Of a stretch of 64,000 bases of DNA, positions 20,990-32,421 are shown piece after piece; position 1 is the stretch's first letter, and each line of letters starts with the position of its first letter. Source of the DNA: Prototheca cutis (lineage: Eukaryota; Chlorophyta; Trebouxiophyceae; Chlorellales; Chlorellaceae); contig BCIH01000003.1 of NCBI GenBank assembly GCA_002897115.2, positions 263,265 through 327,264 of the forward strand, in the 5' to 3' direction. Both the position numbers and the translations under genes were made by a program. The notes under the pieces are model-generated. The model was not told the origin of the DNA and searched no databases. It saw only the letters and a program-made list of their open reading frames with translations.

Positions 20990-23894
20990 ATGAAGCAAAG
21001 AAGGTTGCTATGGCCACTGCTCATCGCCTGCTTGGCGCTGCAACAGGGGGCGCTAGCGGACGAGAGCACACACAAGGTGCGGTGCCGTGTACGTGTCCAG
21101 TCCGGGCACTGGCAGCTCGTGCTGGAGAGCTGCAGGGATGCCGAGGCGGCTTCACAGGGACATTGGAGTTGAAATGCATGAATGCGTGCCGTAAAGGCGC
21201 TGCCGCGCTTTGCTGGGAGGCACATGTCACCGGATAACAGGCACGCTGTCTGCGGACAGCTTGCACCTGGTCTGCCTACCCCGTCTCGCCCACCCATCCT
21301 TGCCGCAGTACGAGGTTGGCGACACCATCACCCTGTGGGTGAACAAAGTTGGTCCGTACAACAACCCGCAAGAAACATGTGCGTTGGTGTTGTTGCTTGT
21401 GTTGGCGGTGGGAGGCCGTGCTTCGTTGCGCAGGATTAGATTGCCAGACCCATCGTCTCCGTGCTGAACCCCCAATGCTGAACCCCCAATGCTGAACCTC
21501 CAATGACACCGCCAGCAATTCTGGACTCTTATTATTGAGCACCAATATTATTTTTCATCCAGCGCTTACCTAAACTTCTGTCCCCACTCCCCCACCCAAC
21601 CGCTAGACAACTACTACCTGCTGCCGTTTTGCAAGCCCAAGCCGAGTGAGACGGCCCGTCACAAATGGGGCGGTCTGGGCGAGGTGTTGCAAGGCAATGA
21701 GCTCATTGACTCGCAGGTGTCGCTGGCCTTCAGGCGCGACTTGCCACGCACGACGCTGTGCACGCTGACGCTTGACGATGCGAGCACGTCAGCCTTCCGT
21801 GACGCGGTGGAGCGACACTACTGGTATGAGTTTTTCCTGGACGATCTGCCCATCTGGGGTTTCGTGGGGCCCCCACCTGAGGCCAGCCCCGACGGCTCAG
21901 CTGCATACATCTACACGCACAAGGCGCTGGACATCGCGTACAACGGCGACCGTGTGATCCACGTCAACCTGACCAGTGAGGCGCCCGTCGCGCTGACCCC
22001 GGGCACGGCGCTGGATTTCAGCGTGTCCATCACGTGGCACGCGGTGGTGACCCCCCACGCACGTCGCTTCGAGCGGTACCTGGACTACTCGTTCTTTGAG
22101 CACCAGATCCACTGGTTCTCGCTGTTCAACTCGTTCATGATGGTCCTGTTCCTGACGGGCCTGGTGGCCATGATCATGCTGCGCACGCTGCGCCGTGACT
22201 ATGCTCGCTACACGCGCGGCGACGACGACCTGGAGTCGCTGGAGCGCGACGTGGGCGAGGAGTCTGGGTGGAAGCTGGTGCATGGCGACGTGTTCCGGCC
22301 CCCAGCCCGCCTCGACTGGCTCGCCGCGCTGACCGGGACGGGGGTCCAGCTGGCGCTGCTGGTCGCCGCAGTCATCCTGATCACGATTGCGGGGGCGCTG
22401 TTTGCCGAGCGCGGGACCATCGTCACCGTGTTCATCGTGTGCTACGCGCTGACCAGCTTTGTCGGAGGCTACGTCTCGGGCGGGTACTATGCCCGTTCCG
22501 ACGGCAAGGCCTGGATCAAGACCATGTTGCTCACCGCCACGGTCTTCCCCCTGACCTGCCTGGGCATCGCGGCCGTGCTCAACACCATTGCCATCGCCTA
22601 CCAGTCGCTGGCGGCTGTGCCGTTTGGCTCCATCGTCATCGTCCTCCTCATCTGGATGTTCCTGTCCTTCCCGCTCTGCCTGTTTGGCACGGTCGTGGGG
22701 CGCAACTGGGCGGGCGCGCCAAACCACCCCTGCCGCATCAAGCGCATCCCGTCTCCCGTGCCGGAGAAGCAGTGGTACCTCCGGCCCCTGGCCATTGCCC
22801 TCATCGGAGGACTGCTGCCGTTCGGGTCCATTTTCATCGAGATGTACTTTGTCTTCACCAGCTTCTGGAACTACAAGGTTGGTATTTGCTGGTGGTCGGC
22901 TTTTGAGTTGTTTTCGAGTGAATGGCAGGGCCCGCGTGTCTGTCTTCTGAGGCGGATGGGTGTGTGTTCTCAAGATGGGTGGTCACATGTTCTCCTAGGG
23001 TTTGGGCCAACGAGAACAACTTTCCAGCTGCCCAGCCATACCCCCCCCCCCCCCCCAAAAAAAAACCCTCAAAACACCCAATACACAGGTGTACTATGTG
23101 TATGGCTTCTTCCTGCTGGTGTTCCTCATCCTCCTGGTCGTAACGGTCTGCGTCACCATCGTGGCCTCCTACTTCCTGCTCAATGCCGAAAACTACCACT
23201 GGCACTGGACCTCCTTTGGAGCGGGGGCATCCACGGGTATGCGTGTCCAGGAGAGGGTGTGACGGGGTTGGAATTAGAGGTGCCTGCTTGAAAAAGCCAC
23301 CTTGAATACTCACTGCTTCCGACCCGCATCCATCACCTGCAGCGATCTACGTGTTTGCGTACTCTGTCCATTATTTCTTCATGAAGGTGTGAGAGAGGGG
23401 GTGTGTGCTCACAGCCAGCAACAGAGGCAGAGACTGCGTGACTTGAAATACCACATGCCACGTCAGGGATTATCATGTGCGGTCTGCCTGCCTGCCTGCG
23501 AGTGGGACCCAGCACCACATGCCGTGCGAGTCTGATGACCCAAGCCCTCATCCCTGATACCACGCAGACGAAGATGACCGGGTTCTTCCAGACGTCATTC
23601 TACTTTGGGTACACGCTCATGTTCTGCATTGGTGCGCGACGCAGTGTCTTGGGAAACTGATGATCATTTGTTTCCTTGGGAGCAGGTTCTAGTTGGCAGG
23701 CAGTGTTTCTTTTTAACGGGGGGTGGGCCTGTCGAAGAGGAACAATGGTGGGTGCTTGGAAATGCAGCAGCAACCCCACTGTCCATTTGCCACAACCCCA
23801 ACACACAGGCCTGGGCGTCATGTGCGGAGCCGTGGGGTACCTGGGAGCAAGCATCTTTGTGCGGCGGATCTACCGAAACATCAAGTGTGATTGA
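20990..23894 (+). CDS. TM9SF/nonaspanin (EMP70) family membrane protein
   Basis: Nine-span endosome/Golgi membrane protein. Seven exons: 20990-21076, 21309-21378, 21607-22877, 23089-23236, 23343-23386, 23568-23631, 23809-23894, giving 589 aa. Exon 1 is a cleavable signal peptide ([18 protein letters not shown]). The luminal domain has [20 protein letters not shown] and [10 protein letters not shown]. The first span is preceded by the family motif [20 protein letters not shown]. Eight further spans follow, with VGRNW and [15 protein letters not shown] conserved. It ends RIYRNIKCD, the C-terminal KxD-type Golgi-retention tail. The intron before 23089 contains a C16A9 tract. The next gene follows on the same strand after 330 bp. 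Confidence 0.95.
23041..23065. repeat. C16A9 tract in TM9SF intron
   Basis: Sixteen C then nine A on the transcript strand, ending 23 nt before the 3' splice site at 23088. Confidence 0.95.
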
Positions 23895-24224
23895 GCGCTT
23901 GTCCTCGTGCCTTTGCTTTTTTGCTTCACCTGTTGTGACAGCTGCAACTCATGAGGAGTGGGGTGCTGAATAGGATTTGGGGTTGCGGAGGAATCAGTTG
24001 CAATCCTGCAGACCCTCCTCGTCCCACTTCCCGGCGGCTTACCGAGGACGGACAGTAAATGATCTTGGCACTGCGCATTCGCGCGTGGCTCAAGGCTTCA
24101 GCGTTGCACCGTCCTGACGCAGATGAGCATGCACTGACTGTTTTGTGAGGGGCATGGAGGCCTCATGATGCCCTGGCAGACGATTTGAACAAGGGACGAC
24201 GGCGGGTGGTCTGACGACGCGAAT
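23895..24224. other. intergenic, TM9SF/DUF599
   Basis: 330 bp between two same-strand genes; TM9SF 3' UTR and DUF599 promoter expected. No further feature recognised. Confidence 0.5.
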
Positions 24225-24478
24225 ATGGACTCCAACCAGGCTGCGGAAGTTGCGATCGTCGTCTTATGTGCACTGCTGCTCATATGCTACAATCTACACT
24301 ATTTCCTAATGGGCGGGAGGCTGTTTAGGCGCCATGCCTCGCTCTGGGATGTGGGCATTGACGCCCGCAAGGAGTGGGCGATCCACATGATGGGAGGTGA
24401 GAGGCAGGCGGAGTCTGGGGCCACTAGGCGGTCCTTGAGGCATCCTCTTCTGTGCCCCGCCCGCGTCATGCCCAGGCA

Positions 24479-24522
<44 letters not shown>

Positions 24523-25329
24523 TCACATAGATCCCAAGGAGGGTATCACGGCGATTCAAGGGCTGCGGAATGGATCGCTGGGCGCCACCATCCTGGGTAC
24601 GGCAGCGGCCCAGTTGGCGTCCCGGGTCCTTGCCGTGCTGACAACTCCCGCCCAGCTGGCGCAGGTGGAATCCTTCAGCATGAGTGACCCCATCACGAAC
24701 GGCAAGTTGATTATAAGAACGGGATTTGTGCGCTGGTGCATCTTGACAGAACAGGGGCCTGTGGCCGCCTTGGATGGCCCTGTTGGGGTCCTGTCTGTTT
24801 AAGAGCTCTTTTGCAACAGACGAAAGCCTCTGCAATGAATCAGACACTGCAAACTCTAAATCTGACAGAGCCCCTTTCATGGATACCACCACAGGGGCCC
24901 CGTCGATTGCCACGGCCCAAGTGAAACTGGCTTTGGCTCTGGGGACGCTGCTGCTGTCTCTCATGTGCCTGGCACAATTTGTGCGTTTCTCCATCCATTT
25001 GGTGTGTGGGTGGATTGGAGGTATTTTGAGGGTGAAAACTCCCGGTTTTCTCCGGGGAGCCCGCAAATGTGCACTCTGATCACCGCCACCATGACGAGGC
25101 CCGCCTGCGCTCCCCCAAAAGGAAAGCAATTCCAACAATCCCATAATACTCTGCCAACACCTCCAATTTCAAGATGTTTGTGATCCAAGTGGTGGCGACA
25201 AACCCAGTCAAGTACAAGCACTTGATGAAGCTGACGCGCACATTCATCAAGCGCTCGTCGCTCTACTTTTCCCTGGGCCTGCGCTTCCTCTTCCTCTTCC
25301 TCCCAGCAATCATGTGGTGGGTTTCATTA

Positions 25330-25386
<57 letters not shown>

Positions 25387-25905
25387 GGGGGGAGAGTATT
25401 GTTGGGGCCTGAAGGCTGTGCATTGGAGTGGGGGTAGAGGGGATGGGCAGGCGCCTTCCCACCTCCATACGCGAGCTTCCCACCCTTCATCCCGACCATC
25501 ATGCACTCAACCAACACCCCCCCCCACACACACACACAATAAAACCAAACAAGCAGGTGTGTGGGCGTGACGGCACTGCTGATCACCACTGTGATCGAAG
25601 TGGGCATCATGCTGTTTCTNGACATTGTGCCCGTGGGAGAAGACTACCACCAGCGGGCAAAGGTGCTGATGCAGGAGGATGCACAGCAACTTCAGGAAAC
25701 AGATCGCGTGCTGGTAGGCAACAGCAATGATAAGCTGCCAATCGTCCAGCAACCCGGTGGCCAAAAAGCGGCCGATGGCGTGGGTGCTGCAGCGCCTCAC
25801 CCCGAACAGGGGAGCAAGCAGTCGCCGACGGCGCCTGGACAGCAGCTGCCAGACAGTGTCCTGGAGGTGGAGGGCATGCCGAAACAGGAGCAGCGCAGCC
25901 CCTGA
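24225..25905 (+). CDS. DUF599 family multi-span membrane protein
   Basis: Membrane protein of unknown function found widely in plants and algae. Five exons: 24225-24396, 24531-24683, 24820-25001, 25174-25316, 25557-25905, giving about 332 aa. Family marks: an N-terminal span followed by an ARKEWAIHMMG segment, then DPKEGITAIQGLRNGSLGAT, and later the conserved R..Y.SLGLRFLFLFLPAIMW helix. Four hydrophobic helices are visible (about residues 8-28, 130-150, 200-215 and 218-236). The C-terminal 90 residues are hydrophilic and Gln/Gly/Pro-rich. Donor at 24684 was picked because it restores phase. Introns carry a C37 run and a GT repeat. One undetermined base (25620) falls in the last span. Confidence 0.75.
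24480..24516. repeat. C37 homopolymer in DUF599 intron
   Basis: Thirty-seven C on the transcript strand, ending 14 nt before the acceptor AG at 24530. Confidence 0.95.
25332..25384. repeat. (GT)n microsatellite in DUF599 intron
   Basis: About 26 GT units starting some 15 nt after the donor at 25317. Confidence 0.95.
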
Positions 25906-26411
25906 GACCAGTGCTGCCCAGGGACAACAGGCCGAACTTCCTGTTGCAGTAGTGGCCATTTCGCGACCCACAGCGCTGTGTCCATGCTGGCGCCTTGCGA
26001 CGGGCCGGCAGCGGACTTCATTCCACATCAGCAAGCACTAGACTGGCGCCGGGTGTTGTGCGGTGGGTTTCCAGGTTTCCTTCCCAATGCATTGTTACCG
26101 CTGCGAGCTCAAGGCTACAGTTCATCGACCCAGCAACCGTTGAACCTGGCTGTGGCGTTCATCCTCCTCGCATCTGTCCATTTGGGCTTGTGATCCCATG
26201 TGTATGGTACATGTCTGCGTGTGTGTGCGTGCGCGCGCTTGTGAGCGATACACCAGTCGAATGCATCGCATACTGCCCTTGACCAAACAGCTGCTTGTCT
26301 TTTTGAGTTTCGATGGATTTCCGTGGTTCTTGCTTGCTGTCCATTCCGCTAACAGGTGTCGTGCTACACCAGCCAGCATGCTGTAACAGGCACAAAGAAA
26401 TGAAATGCGTG
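25906..26411. other. convergent 3' region, DUF599/MED8
   Basis: About 500 bp between convergent stop codons. GCGCGC and TGTGTG patches near 26220-26240; no gene recognised. Confidence 0.5.
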
Positions 26412-26761
26412 TCAGAGACCGTGGCCGTAACTTGCGGNGGCACGCAGGAGCTCGGTTCCCGGCGGGGCCTGCCCCGGTGCTGGCGGTCCCGGCAGCACTG
26501 CTTGGGCCGGCCGTGACGTGCGGCCCTTGGCGTCCACCGCAGAGGCCTCTTGCACTGCCCGTTGCCAGCGAGTCCGGGTCTCCCCACGAGGGTCCAGGGG
26601 CCCTCCTCCCTGCGTTAGCGCATCGATGGCCTTGTTCATTGCGTCGCCCTGCTCCTGTTTGTGTGTGTTGTGTTCAATGAGGGACAGCTGTTACTGGATG
26701 GGGTTTGATGCGGTCAACTCGTGGCCTGCCCATCCCAACCCCGGACATTGCTGCGTCGCGC

Positions 26762-26797
<36 letters not shown>

Positions 26798-27471
26798 CAA
26801 AAAGCAAAACAAAAAAGAACACACAGCCAGGATTCATCAATCAAAACACTGATGTCGGCATTGGACACCCGTGTGCACACCATGATTTTTGACAGCTGCT
26901 GGTCGATGGGCAGGTGGGAGGCTCCCGCACGTGCATGCAGGTCTTCAAGCAGTGCGGCATCCCGTGCTTCGGCCTCTGGCAACCCGCGGCTTGCCAGCAG
27001 GATTGGCAGGGCTGCGGCGTTGCTCTGGTTCACTGACACCGGGTGTGTCACGTAGTGCTTGAGCAGAGGCCGCACCTCAGGCTCCAGCTGTGCCCACTGC
27101 ACACACAGCACACCGAATCGCTCCAGCGCGTCGGCCCAGGCCACACGGTCGGCTGCAAGGCTCAGGGCGACGCCCAGCTGATCAATGGACCGTCGCAGCT
27201 CCTCCGCCCGAGACCTCACCTTTGGTTGTTAGGGAATTTGGAGGAAAGATGGTGTGTTGATATCGATTCAATGCTGTACATGGATGCCTCGTGTGCTTCA
27301 GCATGTCAAGCAAGGATCATCACAAGGGACGCCATGCCCCAGCACAGGCTGGCGGCAGGTGAGTGCGCCTCCACGCTGCCTCCTTCAGGCCTCCGATCTC
27401 ACCGCTGCAAGGTTCATCTCGCCCTTTCCCGAGCCCATGAGGACTCCCTTGATGCTGGGTGGCGTCGCCAT
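26412..27471 (-). CDS. MED8: Mediator complex subunit 8
   Basis: Head-module subunit of Mediator, linking transcription factors to RNA polymerase II in the nucleus. Three exons, 27471-27403, 27219-26881, 26654-26412, all phase 0, give 216 aa. The plant-like N-terminus ends MNLAA and joins VRSRAEELRRSIDQL, the MED8 helical start. The most telling segment is LLKHYVTHPVSVNQSNAAAL followed by PILLASRGLPEAEARD. The C-terminal exon is Pro/Gly/Ala-rich and probably disordered; one undetermined base (26438) lies in it. Shorter than land-plant MED8, which has a long Gln-rich tail. Intron 2 holds a homopolymer tract at 26761-26793. Confidence 0.85.
26761..26793. repeat. C22A11 tract in MED8 intron
   Basis: On the MED8 transcript it reads T11G22, starting about 87 nt after the 5' splice site at 26880. 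Confidence 0.95.
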
Positions 27472-27957
27472 GTGTCGTTCGGGCGCCGTAGCAAGGGCTG
27501 CTGCCTACCCGAGCTCCGTGGGATACAGCGACCGCCTCCCGTCACCCACTCGTCGACATCTACATGGCGTGGCGTGATTCGCGATCCTGCGAGTCTAACA
27601 TTCATATATTAAATTTCAATCAACTGTGCACCTAGGGACTGGTCGCTGCCGCGTGGGAAACGGCAAGTTGTATGCTGTTCGAGGATCGATTTTCGATCGA
27701 TCACATTCCGGAGGGATGGATATCATGGCGCGCGCCAATTTTTTGGCCATCGATCATGCAGGCCAAACACAAGACAACATGCAAGCAATGAACACAACAT
27801 TGACGGTGCCCTGGAGCAACCCCCATCCCGGCAACGAATGTGCGTGCAGGGTGGGGGTATTGATGCCTGTTCAACATCAAGGGAGGAAGCGAAAGCTTCC
27901 TTGGGGACCAGCAGAAATCAGGAGCTGGACAAGTTGGTGGGAAAGTGTTCAGGCTGA
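27472..27957. other. intergenic, MED8 5' flank
   Basis: About 490 bp. It should contain the MED8 promoter. The minus-strand frame of the neighbouring locus stays open down to 27701 but is Pro/His/Cys-rich and looks non-coding there. Confidence 0.45.
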
Positions 27958-28693
27958 ACTCAGGCAGGGGCCNGGGGGGGGGGAGCTGCTTGTCAAAAGG
28001 CTCCGGCCGGGCGCCGTTGAAGATCAGGCCCATCGCCACATAGCACATGTTTCGCGCCGCGTTCTTGTTGCGGTTATGCACGACGCCGCAGGCCTCGTTC
28101 TGACACTGCCGGACAAAGTGCTTCTGCACGGCAGTGGGGCAGTCGCCCAGGCGCAAGGGTTTATTGCACGCCAAGCAAACCTGCGGTGTGGCGCGCTTGG
28201 GGCGGGCGTGACCCACAGCCCGCGGAAGCCATGCGTGCATGGCTGCGCACGCATGTGCATGTGTGTGCTCACCCGGCACCCGCACAAGCCCCGCCATCAC
28301 ATAAGGGAGGCGGTGCAGCAACAGCGACTGCGACGTCACCTGGGGCCACCGGCCGACGGTGCTTTTCTTGTCGCCCTGCGCACATGCATGCCACGGCCAT
28401 CTGGCTAACAGCGTCCATCGCCGATGGCTTGGCCTGGATCCACGCTGGGGGCTTGTCATACCGTGGCAAGCATGCATGCAGTTCTGACGACTTTCAAGGC
28501 AATGGCATCTGAACTCTACCAGATAGTCTGCTCTGCGTTGGCGGCTCATCAGAAGCGGTAGTGTCGCTATTTCCGGCGATCCCACAGCAATATCAGCACC
28601 AGGTCGTCGACGATGCACGAGCCTTGCCTGGATGTCAACCCCAAGAAGAGCGCGACAGTCCCGGCAAAATCTCAGGGGTACCACTTGGTCCAC
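27958..28693 (-). CDS. possible Fanzor/TnpB-like nuclease, partial
   Basis: Candidate eukaryotic TnpB relative (Fanzor), an RNA-guided nuclease family carried by transposons. The clearest exon starts near 28180: VCLACNKPL (CxxC), then RQCQNEACGVVHNRNKNAAR and continuing NMCYVAMGLIFNGARPEPF. This matches the zinc ribbon plus RuvC-III end of Fanzor (C..C...NRDVNAARN...RP.PF). A preceding candidate exon, 28375 to about 28272, reads GDKKSTVGRW then a helical stretch ending GLVRVP, resembling the GDGKF...P...V segment before RuvC-II. The expected catalytic Asp of NRD is Asn here, and no clear RuvC-II Glu or RuvC-I Asp could be joined in frame. The frame continues open upstream to 28693, but exons there are unproven. 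An undetermined base (27973) in a C run hides the C-terminus. It may be a decayed or domesticated copy. Confidence 0.45.
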
Positions 28694-29427
28694 GTTCCTG
28701 GCAGCGCAAGTTCACCTCCCAGGCTGAACTGTCTACAACTCCCTGATCAAACGTGCCCTACCTTGGATTGTCAATGCACCAATGCAATAATCATGCAGAG
28801 TGAAACCACGAGGAATATCCCAGATGGTCGGGGTTGTACCGAGGGCTCCTCCAAACAGGGCAAATAGCAGGCTGCTGTCAGCCACCTTCCTTCCCGCAGT
28901 CCTGCTCAAGGGTCTGTAGGGGTGCTCTTGAAACCACTTCAATCGTGAATACCAGGTGCTCTTTCCCATTCCTGATCTCCTAAATGTTTCTAATGTACAC
29001 AATTCTGGAAGAAAACGGCGCTGCAAATGCCTATCCACGCTGTTCAAAGGGCCCGATCTTGGGTACGGCGCTCCGGGGTTGCTTTGGACGAGGACTGACT
29101 GCGTGCAGGCACGCCCACCTCCTTCCCAGAAATGTCCGCCCATCGCGTCAGTGCTTTGGGATAAAAATTGTCGTGCAGCGGGCGAGGTTGGTGGGCGTGG
29201 AAGAGTCCCTGAAGACCATTTGTCAAGAATGTGGGCACCCCGGATATCATCCGCAGGGCCTCAGCTTGCTGTTGCCCCAGCCCCTGGGGTTTGCGTCCCT
29301 AAAATCATCCTTGGCTCTCTCCTGGCGACGGAATAGAGTGTTCATGGTGGCATGAGAATGTTTGAGAGCAAAATATTCCTGCCATTGCCAGAGCACAGGC
29401 ATGCCTCGACAAACAACAACCGTGCCC
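28694..29427. other. unassigned stretch upstream of Fanzor-like locus
   Basis: Minus-strand open frames here (for example 29143-28733, with a KSTWYSRLKWFQEHPYRPL segment) could be further exons of the Fanzor-like locus, but no motif or splice chain is convincing. It also includes the TAP46 3' flank. Confidence 0.3.
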
Positions 29428-30957
29428 TCACACAACACTGACCTTGTGCTTGTTGCTGTCGTCCTCCTCTTCATCATCTGATCGCAGCTCTGCCAGTCGG
29501 CGCTGCTCCTTGTCCTGAACTTTCTTCTCACGTTCGGCCCGCTCCATGGCCGCTTTGGCTTCAATCATGCCAAACTGCTCCACCGTCATACTCGGCAGCT
29601 GATGGCTCGGCTTGAACACATTTGCATGGATCTGGTCCCGGCGGCCTTTTTTTTAATTTTTGGGGGGAGAGGAAGGGAGGGAGGGGGAGAGGAGAGTTTA
29701 CTCTACCGTCCATTGATCTGGCTGCCAGCGGCGTGGGGGGCGGGATGATGCATGCAGGCCAGCGCACATCTATCCAGATTCCAAAACCCAGATATAAACT
29801 GACCTCGTTGCAAGGTCTGCAGGACACCACGCAGGCTCTGCAAAATCTCGGTGTTCATTGCATCTCTGCCCACCGCCTGCCGCTCCAGCTCGGCAGGGTC
29901 CGAGGCAGCCGCATGCTGCAACAACTCGAGCTCCGACTGCACCATGGGCAGCTCGTCCAGCGCCTGCAGCGCCGCGCTTTCCAGCTGCGCCATCCACGCC
30001 GGCCGCAGCTCGGCCTCATCGTTATCTTCATCCAGATGCCGGCCCAACAACTCTGCCAGCTGCTTCCGCCTGTGCAAGGACGAAAGAAGGGGGGTTTCTC
30101 AAGATGACACCACGGCCACTTGTTGTCTGCACGCTGATGCTCCGCATCAAGGATTGACATGGACATAGGGGCCCCACCCCGCAACAAAGAACAAGCTCAG
30201 TCACACCTCCTGAAAAAATCGATCTTGCGTTGGCGTACGGTCCCCGGGTCGGGCTTGGGGCCGGGGCCATCGGCCTCGCCCAGCTCTATCCATTCCTCCG
30301 CAGCACTGGCAGCAGGCCCGCCCAGCATCCTGTACTGTGTGAGCAGCTCCAGAAAGGCGCACAGCGTGCGCCGAGCTGCCTGCAGCGCCAGTCGTCTCTG
30401 CTCCGGACCGTCTGTAAATGGGGGAGGAGCTGTGATCAGGGCCATAATCGAACCGAATGGTAGACGGTGTTTGGGTGGGCAAGCGGAGCTTGAAGACTGT
30501 GAAAGCTGTGAACTTCTGGAACTCAAAACCCATCCAGGCCCCGACCATCCTCTGCACCTGTGACATAGCCCAACACCACCCGGGCCTTGAAGGCGTTGAG
30601 CAGGAGGTATTTCAGGTTTTGGGTTGAAATGTCATCCACCTCCTCGTTGCTGGAGAAGAGGCCAGCGGCATACACACGGTGCAGAGCCGCGTCGATCAGC
30701 TGCAGCGCCCGCTGCTGAGGGCCCCGCTTCTCCGTCTTGTCTGCGCAGGCCTCAGCCTCGCGCATGGCCCCGTCGATGGACTGGAAGAGCTCTGGCAGCG
30801 TGGCATCCTGCATTCATGTAGATCGTTGTTTCATGAAAGGGGGTACCCAGGCAACCGAGTGGTCTGATCGGCTGCATAAGACTGCGTGCAACCAGGGCCG
30901 TAGCACACACCAAGTCCCCATGCACCGCTGCACCTGGTCATCCGCGTTCGACGCCAT
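29428..30957 (-). CDS. TAP46/TAP42/alpha4 (PP2A-associated regulator)
   Basis: Binds catalytic subunits of PP2A-type phosphatases and acts in TOR signalling in plants and yeast. Five exons: 30957-30934, 30807-30558, 30411-30207, 30069-29804, 29645-29428, giving 320 aa. Exon 1 encodes just MASNADDQ. Exon 2 has LPELFQ... and the family block FSSNEEVDDISTQNLKYLL. Exon 3 has a helical RRLALQAARRTLCAFLELL and ends RQRKIDFFRR. The last exon has ANVFKPSHQLPSMTVEQFG, the conserved TAP42 C-terminal motif, then a charged coiled tail. The last acceptor (AAAAAAAAG, 29646) is purine-rich but is the only one that fits phase. About 80 residues shorter than Arabidopsis TAP46. Confidence 0.9.
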
Positions 30958-31238
30958 CGTCGCGGCCCCCTCTCAGTCTGTTTCCATGCACATGAGGTTA
31001 TGATCCCAATTTCTGTTCGTCCCTCATGCGCAGAATTGAATATGCTCGCAATGTCATGGTGACATCGCTCTCCTGGCGTATGCACTGCAGGACAAATGAA
31101 TTGTGTCCGGAACGTTCCTCGACGGTTGTCGACAGGGATTTCTAGCTGAATCAATGGGTTTTGATGTCATCGCAGTCTGAGCGGCATGTGTGAACGATCA
31201 ACGTGATTTCTTTTTCTGAGCTTGAGTAAAACCAACCC
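30958..31238. promoter_or_regulatory. short divergent promoter region, TAP46/PI31-like
   Basis: Only 281 bp separate the two outward-facing start codons, so the two promoters must overlap or lie back to back. No TATA box seen. Confidence 0.5.
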
Positions 31239-32421
31239 ATGCCCACCGTGGCGGAGCTGCTCTCAGGGGCTGTCCCGGANCCCAGCCAGCTGCGATGGAC
31301 CAATGGCGGCGCGCAGCTCGCACTTGCCCTCCACTGTGGGCGATTTGTGTGATTCTATGTCACTGTTGTCATGGAATGGATCCTTGGATGCAGTGGAATG
31401 TGTTGGTGTGCTGGGGTTCCAGTTGATAGGGCACGTCCACCACCAGAGTGGGGACGGGGGAGCACTGAGGGTTTCCATCACACATGGCTGGCCCATGTCC
31501 TGCGTCACTCCAGGCATCCTTGTGGACAGAGACTTCAGGGTGCTGGGCGAGGACAGCCGGCCCCTGCATGACGCCTGGCAGCTCCTGCCAGAGTGGGAAT
31601 CAAAGATGCCCAACGAATGGGTCTTTATCTATTCCAGGTAAATGTGGGGACACGATCGGTGGGCCCGCTCTTGGTCCATCCGAGCGTGGGGGGATGCGCA
31701 GGGACCGAGTGTGTTATGGAGGCGTGGCCATGCGTGCTGACTCTCGTCCGGTAGACATGATTACTGGGTATCAGTCCAATTTGACACACGCTCCGCCAAA
31801 CACCCCCCACCCCCACACCAAAAACATCGCAGGGCTGGGTGTGCCAACAGGTTCCGACTGCAGTGCTCGCTGCACCCGGCGTCAGGGCGCATGTTTGTGC
31901 ATGCCAGCGAGATTCTGAGCTCGGGTGAACCNCTGCCAGACAACATCACCGTCCTGGGGCTGCAGCTGGACCGGTATTTCGGGGGCAAGGCCCAGCCCGA
32001 CGGTGCCGGCTGGCACGGTGGGTACAGACCATCAGGGTTTTAGGGTTGGGGACGCAGATGGGGGATTTTCCTGGGGCAAGCTGGGAGGCATGCGCAGGGG
32101 GCATGGCCAGGTGCAAGGCAGATCGCGTGGCATTTTACCACAATCTTTCAAGCCACACTGCACAAAGGACCCTGGACCAACCACCAATGCACAGAGCTGC
32201 TGAGCAACGGTGCTGCACTGGAGGCTTCTGTGCTGCAGTACCTTGTGGATCCTCTGCTGGCAGCCGCCACACAGGGCAAGCCGCAGTGGCCTGGCGCGGG
32301 TGCCACCAGTGACTCTGGGCTGCTCTGGACTGGAAGCATGCCGCTGGTGGCTGTGAGTGTGGCAGCAGCCACTGTTGTCACTGCGGTGCTGCTGTGGCGA
32401 TGGCGGCAGCACACAGCCTAG
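31239..32421 (+). CDS. PI31-like (FP-domain) protein with C-terminal membrane anchor
   Basis: Resembles plant PI31-type proteasome regulators, which bind the 20S proteasome and F-box proteins. Exons 31239-31348, 31530-31637, 31851-32017, 32168-32421 close in frame, 212 aa. Family-like marks: an N-terminal helix with GAQLALALHCGRFV, then a LLPEWESKMPNEWVFIYSR core strand, FRLQCSLHPASGRMFVHASE, and a middle segment LGLQLDRYFGG. Unlike PI31, which ends in a disordered Pro-rich HbYX tail, this one ends in a hydrophobic helix (MPLVAVSVAAATVVTAVLLW) followed by RWRQHTA, typical of a tail anchor. The identification rests on overall pattern; the N-terminal residue at 31280 is undetermined. Confidence 0.55.

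Noticed and set aside
21897..22973. 358-aa minus-strand open frame
   Set aside because: Antisense shadow of the TM9SF main exon; charged repetitive composition and no motif.
28200..28320. Read-through joining the two Fanzor-like exons without an intron
   Set aside because: The frame is open, but the segment is His/Ala/Arg-rich and contains clear donor (gtgagc) and acceptor (ccgcag) signals; left unresolved.
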